Positions 8,262 through 19,892 are shown, counted from the first letter of the stretch. The stretch is 64,000 nucleotides of DNA from Pseudomonas sp. (GCF_030690725.1 NZ_JAUYGD010000066.1:1-64000); one strand, 5' to 3'. A program made the numbers and translations. Notes: a model not told the origin generated them from the sequence alone.

Positions 8262-9400
8262 GAGCGCAATGCCACCCCGCTATCGTCCTCCCACCAGACG
8301 AACACTTCATCGTCCCAGGTAGGCCGAGCGCCACGCCGTTCGGCGTTGGCAACGAAGGACTGCACCACCTTGCCGCTTGGCAGCAGCACGTGGAATACCG
8401 AGTGGCCGCCGAGGTAGGCGATGTCGTGCACGGTGCCGCGCGACCAGTTGTGCTCGCAGGTTGGCTGCTCGGTGGTGACCAGCAGTTTTTCCGGGCGGAT
8501 GGCGTAGGTGATGCTCTTGTCCTGCACCGAGGTGCTGACGCCGTGGCCGACGAAAATATTGCGTTCCAGGTCCGGGCTGGCGATCAGCGCATGACCTTCC
8601 ATGTCCTCGACCACTTGGCCTTCGAACAGGTTGACGTTGCCGATAAATTCGCAGACCAGGCGACTGGTTGGGGTTTCGTAGATGTCCACTGGGCTGCCGA
8701 TCTGGGCGATCCAGCCCAGGTGCATGATGGCGATGCGCTGGGCCATGGTCATGGCCTCTTCCTGGTCGTGGGTCACCATCACGCAGGTCACGCCGACGCG
8801 TTCGATGATCTCGACAAGCTCAAGCTGCATCTGCGAACGCAGCTTCTTGTCCAGAGCACCCATGGGTTCGTCGAGCAGCAGCAGTTTCGGCCGTTTGGCC
8901 AGCGAGCGAGCCAGGGCCACGCGTTGACGCTGGCCACCGGAAAGCTGATGCGGCTTGCGCTTGGCGTACTGGGTCATGTGCACCAGCTTGAGCATTTCTT
9001 CGACGCGGGCGTCGATTTCGGCTTTCGGCAGTTTGTCCTGCTTGAGGCCGAAGGCGATGTTGTCAGCCACGCTCATGTGCGGGAACAGCGCGTAGGACTG
9101 GAACATCATGTTGATCGGCCGCTCGTAGGGCGGCAGGTCGGTGATGTCTTCACCGTCGAGCAGGATGCGCCCTTCGGTCGGACGCTCGAAGCCGGCGAGC
9201 ATGCGCAGCAAGGTCGATTTACCCGAGCCGGAGCCGCCGAGCAGGGCGAAGATTTCACCCTTGTTGATGGTCAGCGAAACGTCTTCGACAGCAATCGTTT
9301 CGTCGAATTTCTTGGTCACGCGCTCGATCTTGACCAGCACCTCTTTCGGTTGCTGATCACCCTCGAGAACCTTTTTATAGGCACTGGAAGCAACTGCCAT
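8258..9400 (-). CDS. spuF: Polyamine ABC transporter ATPase SpuF (PotA/PotG-like)
   Basis: A 380-residue ATPase energising the SpuGH permease. Walker A is GGSGSGKS (55-62); the ABC signature LSGGQRQR, Walker B LLLLDEP and the H-loop VMVTHDQEEAMTMA follow in order. The C-terminal third is a TOBE-type regulatory domain (AIRPEKLLVTTE). ATG at 9400 is preferred over the upstream TTG at 9406 because GGGAG lies at a suitable distance. It is separated from spuE by a 113-base gap with a strong hairpin, so it may be expressed less than the binding proteins. Confidence 0.94.
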   Translation of the reverse strand: MAVASSAYKKVLEGDQQPKEVLVKIERVTKKFDETIAVEDVSLTINKGEIFALLGGSGSGKSTLLRMLAGFERPTEGRILLDGEDITDLPPYERPINMMFQSYALFPHMSVADNIAFGLKQDKLPKAEIDARVEEMLKLVHMTQYAKRKPHQLSGGQRQRVALARSLAKRPKLLLLDEPMGALDKKLRSQMQLELVEIIERVGVTCVMVTHDQEEAMTMAQRIAIMHLGWIAQIGSPVDIYETPTSRLVCEFIGNVNLFEGQVVEDMEGHALIASPDLERNIFVGHGVSTSVQDKSITYAIRPEKLLVTTEQPTCEHNWSRGTVHDIAYLGGHSVFHVLLPSGKVVQSFVANAERRGARPTWDDEVFVWWEDDSGVALRS

Positions 9401-9467
9401 TACCAAAACTCCCGCAAAGAATGGGTCGTGGACCCGAATATAATCTGCCGCGCGTGGCGCAGCGGGC

Positions 9468-9495
9468 CGTACGGTCAGGCCAGGCCTGCCGTACG
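9468..9495 (-). terminator. Intra-operon hairpin between spuE and spuF
   Basis: Arms CGTACGG-T-CAGGCC and GGCCTG-CCGTACG pair with a one-base loop and one bulge. On the minus strand it follows the spuE stop and precedes spuF, with no T-run. A likely role is protecting the upstream spuDE mRNA from 3' decay or partial attenuation. This is inference from position. Confidence 0.5.
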
Positions 9496-9513
9496 CTGTG
9501 TTGCAGTTTCCGC

Positions 9514-10680
<1,167 letters not shown>

Positions 10681-10688
10681 TTATGGCA

Positions 10689-11786
10689 TTAGCGACCCGA
10701 TTTGATCTTGGTCCAGCTGCGGTTCATCGCGCGCTGCGCGTTCGCTGGCAGATCCGGGAAGGTGTAGATCTTGGCCATGGTGGCCGCGTCCGGGTAGATG
10801 CCCGGATCGTTACGCAGTGCTTCGTCAACCAGCGGGGTGGCCGCGGCGTTGCCGTTAGGGAACTGCACGAAGTTGGTGATGTTGGCCATGACGTCTGGCT
10901 TCATCAGGTAGTTGAGGAACACGTGAGCGGCTTCGACGTTTTTCGCATCAGCCGGGATGGCCATCATGTCGAAGAAGCTGCCAGCACCTTCTTTCGGGAT
11001 GCTGTAGGAGATGTTCACGCCGTTCTTGGCTTCTTCAGCACGGGACTTGGACTGGTAGAGGTCGCCCGAGTAGCCGATGGCCACGCAGATGTTGCCGTTG
11101 GCCAGGTCGCCGATGTACTTGGAGCTGTGGAAGTAGGAGGTCGAGGAACGGATCGAGAGGAACAGCTCTTCGGCTTTCTTCAGCTCGCCAGCATCGGTGC
11201 TGTCGGACTTGAAGCCCAGGTAGTTGAGCGCTGCCGGGATGATTTCGGTCGGCGAGTCAAGGAAGGACACGCCGCAGTCTTTCAGCTTGGCGATGTTTTC
11301 CGGCTTGAACACCAGGTCCCAGGAGTTGACCGGAGCGTCTTCGCCCAGTGCCGCCTTGACCTTGTCGACGTTGTAACCGATACCGATGGTGCCCCACATG
11401 TAGGGGATCGAATACAGGTTGCCTGGGTCGCTTGGGTCGAGCGCCTTGAGCAGGCCCTTGTCGAGGTTTTCCCAGTTTGGCAGCTTGGATTTGTCCAGCT
11501 TCTGGAACACACCGGCCTTGATCTGCTTGGCCAGGAATGGGTTGGACGGCACGACGATGTCATAACCGGAGCTGCCAGCCAGCAGCTTGGCTTCCAGGGT
11601 TTCGTTGCTGTCAAAGACGTCGTAGACGACCTTGATGCCGGTTTCCTTCTGGAAGTTGTCGAGGGTGTCTTCTGCGATGTAGTCGGACCAGTTGTAAACG
11701 TGCAGGACCTTGTTATCCGCGTGCGCGGCACTTACCACAGCCCCAGCAAGGGACAACGCGAGAAGGGTTTTGCCGAATGTGTTCAT
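10689..11786 (-). CDS. spuD: Periplasmic putrescine-binding protein SpuD-like
   Basis: A 365-residue PotF-type binding protein. The signal peptide is residues 1-24 (ends SAAHA-D). The mature start [19 protein letters not shown] and later segments [21 protein letters not shown] and [22 protein letters not shown] follow the putrescine-binding SpuD of P. aeruginosa closely. ATG at 11786 has an AGGAGC ribosome site; the frame extends upstream without one. A hairpin separates it from spuC, so it may also have its own promoter. Confidence 0.93.
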   Translation of the reverse strand: MNTFGKTLLALSLAGAVVSAAHADNKVLHVYNWSDYIAEDTLDNFQKETGIKVVYDVFDSNETLEAKLLAGSSGYDIVVPSNPFLAKQIKAGVFQKLDKSKLPNWENLDKGLLKALDPSDPGNLYSIPYMWGTIGIGYNVDKVKAALGEDAPVNSWDLVFKPENIAKLKDCGVSFLDSPTEIIPAALNYLGFKSDSTDAGELKKAEELFLSIRSSTSYFHSSKYIGDLANGNICVAIGYSGDLYQSKSRAEEAKNGVNISYSIPKEGAGSFFDMMAIPADAKNVEAAHVFLNYLMKPDVMANITNFVQFPNGNAAATPLVDEALRNDPGIYPDAATMAKIYTFPDLPANAQRAMNRSWTKIKSGR

Positions 11787-11904
11787 GCGTACAGCTCCTG
11801 TTGTTGTAGTCGTTTCCGGAAGATGCGCAGCCATCTGCAGCACCTTCCGGCGAGCCTGACCTACGCACTGGCGCAGTCTGGCAAGGTCACCCTCGGTTGA
11901 CAAC

Positions 11905-11926
11905 TTTCAGACGTAAGCATCTGAAA
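11905..11926 (-). terminator. Hairpin between spuC and spuD
   Basis: Seven base pairs (TTTCAGA / TCTGAAA) lie in the 157-base gap between spuC and spuD, 18 bases after the spuC stop. Weak evidence for an attenuator or mRNA-processing site. Confidence 0.35.
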
Positions 11927-11943
11927 CCAAAGATTATTAAACC

Positions 11944-13317
11944 TTAAACCAGCACCTCTGCAGCGGTCAGGTCGAGGCATTTACGGGCCTTTTCCAGCAG
12001 TTCGTCGATCTCAGCAAAGCTGATTACCAGCGGCGGCGAAATGATCATGGTGTCGCCTACGGCGCGCATGATCAGACCGTTAGTAAAGCAGTGCTTGCGG
12101 CATACCATGCCCACGCTGACATCGGCGGCGAAACGCGTGCGGCTGGCTTTGTCCTGCACCAGCTCAATGGCGCCCAACATACCGACGCCGCGCACCTCAC
12201 CGACCAGCGGGTGATCGGCCAGCTCACGCAGACGCTTTTGCAAATACGGTGCCGTTTCTGCTTTGACTCGTTCAACAATCTTCTCTTCACGCAGGATGCG
12301 CAGGTTTTCCAGGGCCACCGCAGCGGCCACCGGGTGCCCGGAATAGGTAAAGCCGTGGTTGAAGTCGCCGCCCTGGTTGAGCACCTCGACGATATCGTCG
12401 CGCACGATCAGCCCGCCCATCGGGATGTAGCCGCTGGTCAGGCCCTTGGCGATGGTCATCATGTGCGGGGTGTTGCCGAAATAATCGCTGCCGAACCATT
12501 CGCCGGTACGGCCGAACCCGCAGATCACCTCGTCGGCCACAAACAGAATGTCGTACTTGGCGAGGATTTCGCGGATGCGCGGCCAGTAGCTGTCCGGCGG
12601 GATGATCACGCCGCCCGCGCCCTGGATCGGCTCGGCAATAAAGGCGGCGACATTCTCTTCGCCGACTTCAAGGATTTTCTGCTCCAACTGGTCGGCGGCC
12701 CAGATACCGAACTCTTCAGGGCTCATATCGCCGCCCTCGCCGAACCAGTACGGCTGCGGAATATGCACAATGCCCGGAATCGGCAGGTCGCCCTGCTCGT
12801 GCATGTACTTCATGCCGCCCAGGCTGGCGCCAGCCACGGTGGAGCCGTGGTAGCCGTTGACCCGACTGACGATCACCTTCTTGTTCGGCTGGCCCTTGAT
12901 CGCCCAGTAATGGCGCACCATGCGCAGCATGGTGTCGTTGCCTTCCGAGCCCGAACCGGTGAAAAACACATGGTTCATCCCAGCCGGGGCCAGCTCAGAA
13001 ATCGCCTTGGCCAGCTCCAGCGCAGGAGGCGTAGCGGTCTGGAAGAACATGTTGTAGTAGGGCAGCTCTTGCATCTGTTTCGCGGCGGCGTCTGCCAGTT
13101 CCTTGCGACCATAGCCGATTGCCACACACCAGAGCCCGGCCATGGCATCGAGGATCTTGTTGCCCTCGCTGTCCCACAGGTACACGCCGTCGGCCTTGGT
13201 GATGATGCGCGGCCCATTTTCCGCCAGCTGTTTGAAATCGCTGAACGGCGCGAGGTGGTGATCACGGCTCATGACCTGCCACTCGCGGGTTTTCGGGTTG
13301 GTCACTTGACTGTTCAT
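11944..13317 (-). CDS. spuC: Putrescine/polyamine-pyruvate aminotransferase SpuC
   Basis: A 457-residue class III PLP-dependent aminotransferase. It carries [21 protein letters not shown] (cofactor phosphate loop), [14 protein letters not shown] (Asp that contacts the PLP ring) and [16 protein letters not shown] (Schiff-base Lys). In Pseudomonas SpuC transfers the amino group of putrescine (and cadaverine) to pyruvate. ATG at 13317 (MNSQVTNPK) is chosen; upstream codons in the frame lack family similarity. It is flanked by the glutamine-synthetase-like spuB and the binding protein spuD in the canonical order. Confidence 0.93.
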   Translation of the reverse strand: MNSQVTNPKTREWQVMSRDHHLAPFSDFKQLAENGPRIITKADGVYLWDSEGNKILDAMAGLWCVAIGYGRKELADAAAKQMQELPYYNMFFQTATPPALELAKAISELAPAGMNHVFFTGSGSEGNDTMLRMVRHYWAIKGQPNKKVIVSRVNGYHGSTVAGASLGGMKYMHEQGDLPIPGIVHIPQPYWFGEGGDMSPEEFGIWAADQLEQKILEVGEENVAAFIAEPIQGAGGVIIPPDSYWPRIREILAKYDILFVADEVICGFGRTGEWFGSDYFGNTPHMMTIAKGLTSGYIPMGGLIVRDDIVEVLNQGGDFNHGFTYSGHPVAAAVALENLRILREEKIVERVKAETAPYLQKRLRELADHPLVGEVRGVGMLGAIELVQDKASRTRFAADVSVGMVCRKHCFTNGLIMRAVGDTMIISPPLVISFAEIDELLEKARKCLDLTAAEVLV

Positions 13318-13414
13318 AACAACACCTTGATTACACCGGCTGCGTGTTGCCGCAGCCGCAGAAAATTCTTGGCAGTGGCTGGCGCAGGGATCACCCGCGC
13401 CAGCCGCCTGAGGG

Positions 13415-14773
13415 TTACACCGACAGCAGCAGGAACTCACGCTCCCAGGAGCTTATGACCCGCTTGTAGTTCTCGTGCTCGGCGCGTTTTACCGCGACAT
13501 AGCCGCGCATAAACTTGTCGCCCAGGTACTTCTCCGCTTCCTTACAGGCTTCCATGCGCTCCAGCGCGTGCTCGATGGTGATCGGCAGGCGCAGGTTGCG
13601 GCGCTCGTAACCACGGCCCTTGACCGGAACGCTTGGCTGCAGACCATCGACCATACCCATATAACCGCACAGCAGGGAGGCGGCGAGTACCAGGTAAGGG
13701 TTGGCGTCGGCACCGGCCAGGCGGTTTTCCACGCGGCGGTTCTGCGGCGTGGCTTCCGGTACGCGCAAGCCCACGGTGCGGTTCTCTTCGCCCCACTCAA
13801 CGTTCACTGGCGCCGAGGTGTCCGGCAGGAAGCGGCGGAACGAGTTGACGTTCGGCGCGAACAGCGGCAACAGCTCGGGGATGTACTTCTGCAGGCCGCC
13901 GATGTGCTGCATAAACAGCTCACTCATGCTGCCGTCGGCATTGGAGAACAGGTTCTGCCCGGTCTTGATGTCCACCACGCTCTGGTGAATGTGCATCGCG
14001 CTGCCCGGCTGATCGGTGATTGGCTTGGCCATAAAGGTGGCGGCCACGTCGTGCTTGAGCGCCGCTTCACGCATGGTGCGCTTGAACACGGTGATCTGGT
14101 CGGCCAGGTGCAGGGCTTCGCCGTGACGGAAGTTGATTTCCATCTGCGCCGGGCCGTCTTCGTGGATCAGCGTGTCGAGGTCCAGGCCCTGGATTTCGCA
14201 CCAGTCATACACGTCTTCGAACAATGGGTCGAATTCGTTGGCGGCATCGATGGAGAACGACTGACGGCCCACTTCCGGACGACCGGAGCGACCCATCGGC
14301 GCCACCAGGGGGAAGTCCGGGTCGCTGTTGCGTTTGGTCAGGTAGAACTCCATTTCCGGCGCGACGATTGGCTTCCAGCCCTTGTCAGCGTAGAGCTTGA
14401 GCACATTCTTGAGAATGTTGCGCGGCGACAGCTCGATCGGGTTGCCCTGCTTGTCGAAGGTGTCGTGGATCACCATCGCAGTCGGCTCAATGGCCCAAGG
14501 CACGAGGAACACGGCGTTCTCGTCCGGGCGGCAGAACATGTCGATGTCCGCCTCGTCGAGCAGGTCGTAATAGATGTCGTCCTCGACATAGTCGCCGGTT
14601 ACGGTCTGCAGCAGCACACTCTCGGGGAGGCGCATGCCTTTCTCGTCGAGGAACTTGTTGGTCGGCGAAATCTTGCCACGGGCAATGCCGGTAAGATCGC
14701 TGATCAGGCATTCAACTTCGGTGATTTTGCGTTCTTTCAGCCAGCTCGAAAGCTGGTCTAATTTGGTGCTCAT
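13415..14773 (-). CDS. spuB: Gamma-glutamylpolyamine synthetase SpuB (glutamine synthetase family)
   Basis: A 452-residue member of the glutamine synthetase fold. The N-terminal beta-grasp carries [12 protein letters not shown], and the ATP/metal residues lie in [17 protein letters not shown] and MHIHQSV. The C-terminal [15 protein letters not shown] is typical. It ligates glutamate to a polyamine amine using ATP, the first step of the gamma-glutamylation route. ATG at 14773 follows GAGGTCT. It is 43 bases from spuA and 97 from spuC in the same operon. A second family member, spuI, lies divergently. Confidence 0.92.
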   Translation of the reverse strand: MSTKLDQLSSWLKERKITEVECLISDLTGIARGKISPTNKFLDEKGMRLPESVLLQTVTGDYVEDDIYYDLLDEADIDMFCRPDENAVFLVPWAIEPTAMVIHDTFDKQGNPIELSPRNILKNVLKLYADKGWKPIVAPEMEFYLTKRNSDPDFPLVAPMGRSGRPEVGRQSFSIDAANEFDPLFEDVYDWCEIQGLDLDTLIHEDGPAQMEINFRHGEALHLADQITVFKRTMREAALKHDVAATFMAKPITDQPGSAMHIHQSVVDIKTGQNLFSNADGSMSELFMQHIGGLQKYIPELLPLFAPNVNSFRRFLPDTSAPVNVEWGEENRTVGLRVPEATPQNRRVENRLAGADANPYLVLAASLLCGYMGMVDGLQPSVPVKGRGYERRNLRLPITIEHALERMEACKEAEKYLGDKFMRGYVAVKRAEHENYKRVISSWEREFLLLSV

Positions 14774-14816
14774 AGAGACCTCAGGGTTGGTTAGAGCCGA
14801 CCTATATATAGTCGGC

Positions 14817-15569
14817 TCAGCGTTGCCCCGCCGTCTTCCTGCAAGCCTCACCAAAGGCCTGGAAGATGGCGAGATAATTCGGGTTGGATCGTACCTGCCA
14901 TTCAGGGTGCCATTGCACCCCCAATGCGAAGCTTTTGGCACCTTCGACGGAGAAGGCTTCGATCAACCCGTCAGGCGCCAGTGCTTCTACGCGAAGGCCC
15001 GGCGCCAGACGCTGAACGCCCTGGCCATGAATGGAATTGATAAGAAACTCGTCCGGCAAGCCGATGCCGGCGAGCAGCCCGCCCGGCTGCACATGCAGCG
15101 CGTGACGCAGGCCATATTGCTGATCCGCCGGCAGCCCTTCGGGCTCGCGGTGATCCATATAGCCTTCGACCTCCTGCACCTTCTGATGCAGAGTGCCGCC
15201 AAAAGCTACGTTCATCTCCTGAAAGCCACGGCAAATGCCGAGCACCGGGATACCGGCGGCAATTGCTGCTTTAATCAAGGGAAGGGTTGTACTGTCACGC
15301 GCCGGGTCATGGGCGGTGCCGGGTTCGCTGGCATCACCCGCATAGTGGTGCGGTTCAACGTTGGATGGCGAGCCGGTAAACACCAGGCCATCGAGGTGCT
15401 GCAGCAGGTAAGCCTGATCAAGCTGCTCGCCCAGTGCGGGAATGATCACTGGCATACCGCCAACCACCTGAACGATGGCCTGCAAGTATTTATCGCCTGC
15501 GGTGTGGTAGATGTTGTGCCCGATCTGCTTGGTGCAGGCACTAACGCCGATAATCGGCTGGCGCGACAT
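14817..15569 (-). CDS. spuA: Gamma-glutamyl-polyamine/GABA hydrolase SpuA (class I glutamine amidotransferase-like)
   Basis: A 250-residue protein of the PuuD type. The nucleophile is Cys113 in VLGICRGFQE, and the His-x-Glu pair is in GVQWHPEWQ near residue 220. It hydrolyses the gamma-glutamyl bond of glutamylated polyamine-derived intermediates, releasing glutamate. It is the first gene of the minus-strand spu operon and starts divergently from spuI. Confidence 0.92.
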   Translation of the reverse strand: MSRQPIIGVSACTKQIGHNIYHTAGDKYLQAIVQVVGGMPVIIPALGEQLDQAYLLQHLDGLVFTGSPSNVEPHHYAGDASEPGTAHDPARDSTTLPLIKAAIAAGIPVLGICRGFQEMNVAFGGTLHQKVQEVEGYMDHREPEGLPADQQYGLRHALHVQPGGLLAGIGLPDEFLINSIHGQGVQRLAPGLRVEALAPDGLIEAFSVEGAKSFALGVQWHPEWQVRSNPNYLAIFQAFGEACRKTAGQR

Positions 15570-15845
15570 GAGACACCCGTTTTATTGCTGTTATGGGTTT
15601 CGACCGAGCTTAGCCTTGTTCATTTTTTTTCACAATAGTCATGTAAAAAATTGAACACACCCGACTGAGCACCCCGGCAGACAAGGCCTCCAGCAGGGCT
15701 GCAGTGCCCTGTAATGCCCTAAAACTGGCCATCAAGCCCCCTTTTGGGGCAAAATGCGCCTCTCTTGACAGCATCTGGTGTTTAAGATTGACTCACACCC
15801 GTGCAGTTGCATGATTGATATTTTTAACAAAAAAGGTGTTGCATC
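15570..15845. promoter_or_regulatory. Divergent spuA / spuI control region
   Basis: A 276-base spacer carries promoters for two opposing transcription units. It is locally AT-rich (15610-15655 and 15809-15840), unlike its surroundings. A TTGACA at 15765-15770 would suit a -35 for spuI, but no matching -10 stands out. A small GCCCCC-TTTT-GGGGC hairpin sits at about 15735-15750. In P. aeruginosa this interval is controlled by the polyamine-responsive repressor PauR; I cannot identify its operator here. Confidence 0.6.
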
Positions 15846-17222
15846 ATGTCGGTACCCCCGCGTGCCGTTCAGCTTAATGAAGCGAACGCGTTCCTTAAGA
15901 AACATCCTGAGGTCCTGTTCGTCGACCTTCTGATCGCAGATATGAATGGTGTGGTGCGCGGCAAGCGTATCGAGCGTGCGAGCCTGCATAAGGTTTACGA
16001 ACGCGGCATTAATCTCCCGGCTTCTCTGTTCGCCCTGGACATCAACGGCTCGACGGTGGAAAGCACCGGCCTGGGTCTGGATATCGGCGACGCCGACCGT
16101 GTCTGCTTTCCCATCCCCAACACCCTGTGCAATGAGCCATGGCAGAAGCGCCCAACCGCGCAACTGCTGATGACCATGCATGAAATGGAAGGCGAGCCGT
16201 TCTTTGCCGACCCACGGGAAGTGTTGCGCCAGGTGGTTGCGAAGTTCGACGAACTGGGCCTTACCATTTGCGCAGCCTTTGAAATCGAGTTCTACCTGAT
16301 CGACCAGGCCAACGTGAACGGTCGCCCACAGCCGCCGCTGTCGCCACTGTCGGGCAAGCGCCCGCAGTCGACCCAGGTGTACCTGATCGATGACCTCGAC
16401 GAATATGCCGAATGCCTGCAGGACATCCTCGAAGGCGCCAAGGAGCAGGGCATCCCTGCTGACGCCATCGTCAAGGAAAGCGCCCCGGCGCAGTTCGAGG
16501 TCAACCTGCACCACGTCGCCGACCCGATCAAGGCCTGCGACCACGCGCTGCTGCTCAAGCGCCTGATCAAGAACATCGCCTACGACCATGAGATGGACAC
16601 CACCTTCATGGCCAAGCCCTACCCCAATCAGGCGGGTAACGGGCTGCACGTGCATATCTCGATTCTCGACAAGCAGGGCAACAACATCTTCGCCTGCGAT
16701 GACCCGGTACAGAACGATTCCCTGCGCCACGCCATCGGCGGTGTGCTGGAAACCATGCCGGCCTCGATGGCCTTCCTCTGCCCGAACGTCAACTCCTACC
16801 GTCGTTTCGGCGCGCAGTACTATGTGCCGAACTCGCCGTGCTGGGGCATCGATAACCGCACCGTAGCGCTGCGCGTACCCAATGACACGGCCGACGCCGT
16901 GCGCATCGAGCACCGCGTGGCCGGCGCCGACGCCAACCCTTACCTGCTGATGTCAGCCGTGCTGGCAGGCATACACCATGGCCTGACCAACAAGATCGAG
17001 CCAAACGCACCGGTAGAAGGCAACTCCTACGAGCAGAACGAACAAAGCCTGCCGAACAACCTGCGCGATGCCCTGCGCGAGCTGGACGACAGTGAAGTGC
17101 TGGCGCGTTATATCGACCCGAAATACATCGATATCTTCGTCGCCTGTAAGGAAAGTGAGTTGGCCGAGTTCGAAAACTCGATCTCCGACCTCGAATACAA
17201 CTGGTACTTGCACACGGTTTGA
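15846..17222 (+). CDS. spuI: Gamma-glutamylpolyamine synthetase SpuI (glutamine synthetase family)
   Basis: A 458-residue glutamine-synthetase-like ligase, paralogous to spuB but clearly distinct. Landmarks are LLIADMNGVVRGKRIE, FEIEFYLI (metal ligands), KESAPAQFEVNLHH and [15 protein letters not shown]. It glutamylates polyamines for catabolism. It is transcribed away from spuA and is followed by a strong terminator, so it probably forms a single-gene transcript. Confidence 0.9.
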   Translation: MSVPPRAVQLNEANAFLKKHPEVLFVDLLIADMNGVVRGKRIERASLHKVYERGINLPASLFALDINGSTVESTGLGLDIGDADRVCFPIPNTLCNEPWQKRPTAQLLMTMHEMEGEPFFADPREVLRQVVAKFDELGLTICAAFEIEFYLIDQANVNGRPQPPLSPLSGKRPQSTQVYLIDDLDEYAECLQDILEGAKEQGIPADAIVKESAPAQFEVNLHHVADPIKACDHALLLKRLIKNIAYDHEMDTTFMAKPYPNQAGNGLHVHISILDKQGNNIFACDDPVQNDSLRHAIGGVLETMPASMAFLCPNVNSYRRFGAQYYVPNSPCWGIDNRTVALRVPNDTADAVRIEHRVAGADANPYLLMSAVLAGIHHGLTNKIEPNAPVEGNSYEQNEQSLPNNLRDALRELDDSEVLARYIDPKYIDIFVACKESELAEFENSISDLEYNWYLHTV

Positions 17223-17232
17223 TGCAACACCC

Positions 17233-17258
17233 AAACGCCGGCCTTTGAGCCGGCGTTT
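17233..17258 (+). terminator. Rho-independent terminator after spuI
   Basis: A 10-bp perfect stem (AAACGCCGGC / GCCGGCGTTT) with a CTTTGA loop runs into TTTTCTATT, 11 bases after the spuI stop. This is a standard intrinsic terminator. Confidence 0.85.
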
Positions 17259-17372
17259 TCTATTCCACACGCTGCGTAGCACCTGCCCTTTTATTCACGC
17301 CTCGGCGTGATGACGGGCAACCTGCGCCGCGAATTCCTGCTGACGCGACATCAACCTATTCAGGAGATCTCC

Positions 17373-18431
17373 ATGCCTCGCCTGTTTGCCTCACTGCTGC
17401 TTGCCCTGACGCCGCTGCTGGCCAGCGCCGAAGAGGTGATTCGCGTCTACAACTGGAACGACTACATCGCCCCGCAGGTGCTCAAGGATTTCGAGGCCGA
17501 AACCGGCATCCGCGTCGACTACCAGACCTACAGCACCGCCGAAGAACTCGAAGCCGTGCTGGCCAGCGGCGAAGCCATCGATGTCGCCGTGCCGTCGCAT
17601 GACGCCCTGCCGGCGATGATCAAAAGCGGCACCCTGCAGCCGCTGGATTTCAACCTGCTGCCCAACCGCAAGCACCTCGACAAGCAGCTGCTCAGCACCC
17701 TGGTCGCCCTCGACCCGGCCAACCGCCATGCACTGCCCTACCTGTGGGGTGCAGTCGGCCTGGCGATCAACACACCACAGGCCGAAGCCGCCTTTGGCGG
17801 GCCGCTGCCCAATAGCTGGAGCCTGCTGTTCGATGCCGAGCAGAGTTCGCGCCTGGCCACTTGCGGCATCAGCGTGCTGGACGCTCCTGACGAGACCCTG
17901 ACCCTGCTGCTCAACTACCAAGGCCGCAGCTTGGCGCGCAGCGCACCGAGCCGCATCGAGCGCTCCAGCCAGGTGCTGGATGACCTGCGGCCGAACCTGC
18001 GCTACGTCGACAGCGAGCGTTATATCGACGACCTCAACCAGGGCAAGCTGTGCGTGGCCATGGCCTGGGTCGGCGATGCACTGGCCGCCGCCGATGCGGG
18101 TCAACCCGTGCGCTTTTTAGTGCCGGATGAAGGCTCGATCCTGTTTATCGACAACCTGGTGATTCCCAGCAGCGCCAAGCGCGTCGACCTGGCACACCGC
18201 TTTATCGACTACCTGATGCAGCCCAAGGTTGCCGCGCTGATCACTGCGGAAACCCTGTACCCCAGCGGCAACGCCGATTCCCGCGAGTTTCTCGACGAAG
18301 CCCTGCGCAACCAGCCAGACCTCTACCCGGACCGCGACACCAAACGCCGCCTGCACCCGCTGGAAACCCTGCCAGAAAAGCACAGCGCGACCCGCGATGC
18401 CGTATGGACGCGTTTTCGGGATGGCAGTTGA
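17373..18431 (+). CDS. Periplasmic polyamine-binding protein (third PotF/PotD-type paralogue)
   Basis: A 352-residue secreted protein: signal peptide 1-18 (ends LLASA-E), then the family start EEVIRVYNWNDYIAPQVL and later LPYLWGAVGLAIN, CGISVLDAPDETL and YIDDLNQGKLCVAMAW. It is more divergent than SpuD and SpuE; the usual SNETLE and SSKYI motifs are altered (TAEELEAVL, DSERYIDDL). It lies downstream of spuI as in P. aeruginosa. ATG at 17373 has CAGGAGATC. It may feed the SpuFGH transporter or act as a sensor; ligand unknown. Confidence 0.85.
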   Translation: MPRLFASLLLALTPLLASAEEVIRVYNWNDYIAPQVLKDFEAETGIRVDYQTYSTAEELEAVLASGEAIDVAVPSHDALPAMIKSGTLQPLDFNLLPNRKHLDKQLLSTLVALDPANRHALPYLWGAVGLAINTPQAEAAFGGPLPNSWSLLFDAEQSSRLATCGISVLDAPDETLTLLLNYQGRSLARSAPSRIERSSQVLDDLRPNLRYVDSERYIDDLNQGKLCVAMAWVGDALAAADAGQPVRFLVPDEGSILFIDNLVIPSSAKRVDLAHRFIDYLMQPKVAALITAETLYPSGNADSREFLDEALRNQPDLYPDRDTKRRLHPLETLPEKHSATRDAVWTRFRDGS

Positions 18432-18444
18432 GTGAAAACAGATA

Positions 18445-18519
18445 TGTGGGAGGGGCTTCAGCCGCGACAAGAACAACAAGCTCGCCGCTAAAGCGGAATG
18501 CCGCCCAGCGCCTCCCACA
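18445..18519. repeat. REP-type extragenic palindrome (TGTGGGAGG family)
   Basis: The block begins TGTGGGAGGGGCTTCAGCCG and ends with the complementary GCCTCCCACA, 75 bases in all. It lies between the convergent ends of the binding-protein and CYTH genes. The left arm is the common Pseudomonas REP core; the same core occurs inside recC at 44843-44866. Confidence 0.8.
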
Positions 18520-18533
18520 GAGCCCTGCTGGTC

Positions 18534-19892
18534 TTACTTGACCAGCTGGCGCCAAGCCTTTAACGAACCGATGGTCAGCAGCTGCGCCTTGCGCGCAGCC
18601 AGCACTTCCGGGTCGATGGGCTGATTGGCCAGCTCCGCCAGCTTGTTCAGTTCACCGTACAGACGGTCGACTTCCGCCACGTCCAGCACCTCGCGGGCCA
18701 GATGCAGCCAGACCAACAGGCGCTCGATGCGCGGCAGCTGTTCGGCCAAATCTTCCGGCTGCTGCTGATAACGACGCAGTTGCAGGGCCGCGCCTTCTTC
18801 GGCAATCAGCGTCGGCAGCCAGTTGCCCAGCGGCGCAGCGCCCTGGCGATTACCCCGGTTGTTGCGTTCCAGCGTCCAGCTGCGGGCCAATAGCCAACGC
18901 GACAGGTTCAGCGAGAACAACCCCCAGCGATTGCCCTGCAGTTCGGCGGCGAACAACGCCGGGGCGTTCTTGCGCAGGCTGTCATCGTCCTGACCGGCCA
19001 GCAGGCGCGGACGCCACTCCAGCAGTAAGGCATCCAGCAATTCACGCAAGGCATGGCTGCTAGCACGCGGCGCGGCCTGGCCCAGGCTGCTGAGCAGCGC
19101 GCGCAGGCCGATCAGCTGTTCCAGCCAGTCGACCAGCAAGCGCCAGTGGCCATTGAAGCGGTACTGCTCGGCCAGACGCTGGCTGCTGCCCAGCAGGTGC
19201 CAGGCCAGTGCCGCAACGCTGTCATCCAGGCTGGTTTCCGCGCTCAGGCTCGGCGCCGGCAGACTCAGGCTGTAGCTGCCAGCATCAAACAGGCGATAAC
19301 CGCGCTCGGCCTTGCTGATATCGCAGGGCATCAGCGCCAGGTCGGCCGCCAACTCGGCGGCCAGTTCCAGCAGCGCCTCAGGCTCACCCTGACGCAGCTC
19401 CAGCTCGCAGATTTCTTCTTCGCCTTCGCCAGCAATCACCTTGCCCAGGTCCAACGCGGCCTCAATTACCACCTTGGCCTTACCGCGACCCCAGGCGATT
19501 TCCGCCTTCTCGCGGATAAAGTCGGTGGTGAAGATCGGCACCAGCTGCTTCTTGTCCAGCTCGGCCAGGGCCGCTGGCCAGCAGCTGTCATCGAGTTTTT
19601 TCAGGTCCAGCTTGGCCTTGGCCAGATTCCAGTCCCACTCATTGCGCTCGGACAAACCGGCCACGCTTTGCCCACGGGTTTTCAGGGTCTGGATAAACTG
19701 CTCGCCATCACGGCGCACGCGCAGGGCCACCTTGGCGGCGGCCAGATCGCGCTCGGGGGTATCGAAGTACTGATTGAACAGTTCGCGCTGCTCCCAACCA
19801 CTCTTGTTGCGTTTCTTCAGCAACGGGTGATCACGCAGGGCGGCCAGGGTTGCACGGCTAACCCGCAGTTTAATTTCGGTTTCTTTGTTCAT
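18534..19892 (-). CDS. CYTH-domain protein (inorganic triphosphatase YgiF-like)
   Basis: A 452-residue protein. The N-terminal 200 residues are a CYTH (triphosphate tunnel) domain: ETEIKLRV supplies the ExExK signature, followed by FDTPERDLAAAKVALRVRR, QTLKTRG and ERGYRLF. The C-terminal half is helical and Arg/His-rich, like a CHAD-type domain that binds polyphosphate. Family members hydrolyse inorganic triphosphate. ATG at 19892 (MNKETEIK) begins right at the signature. It is divergent from the DUF47/PiT phosphate pair, consistent with a phosphate theme. Confidence 0.85.
   Translation of the reverse strand: MNKETEIKLRVSRATLAALRDHPLLKKRNKSGWEQRELFNQYFDTPERDLAAAKVALRVRRDGEQFIQTLKTRGQSVAGLSERNEWDWNLAKAKLDLKKLDDSCWPAALAELDKKQLVPIFTTDFIREKAEIAWGRGKAKVVIEAALDLGKVIAGEGEEEICELELRQGEPEALLELAAELAADLALMPCDISKAERGYRLFDAGSYSLSLPAPSLSAETSLDDSVAALAWHLLGSSQRLAEQYRFNGHWRLLVDWLEQLIGLRALLSSLGQAAPRASSHALRELLDALLLEWRPRLLAGQDDDSLRKNAPALFAAELQGNRWGLFSLNLSRWLLARSWTLERNNRGNRQGAAPLGNWLPTLIAEEGAALQLRRYQQQPEDLAEQLPRIERLLVWLHLAREVLDVAEVDRLYGELNKLAELANQPIDPEVLAARKAQLLTIGSLKAWRQLVK

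Noticed and set aside
15765..15835. Sigma-70 promoter for spuI built on TTGACA at 15765
   Set aside because: No acceptable -10 hexamer lies 16-18 bases downstream, so no promoter coordinates were given.
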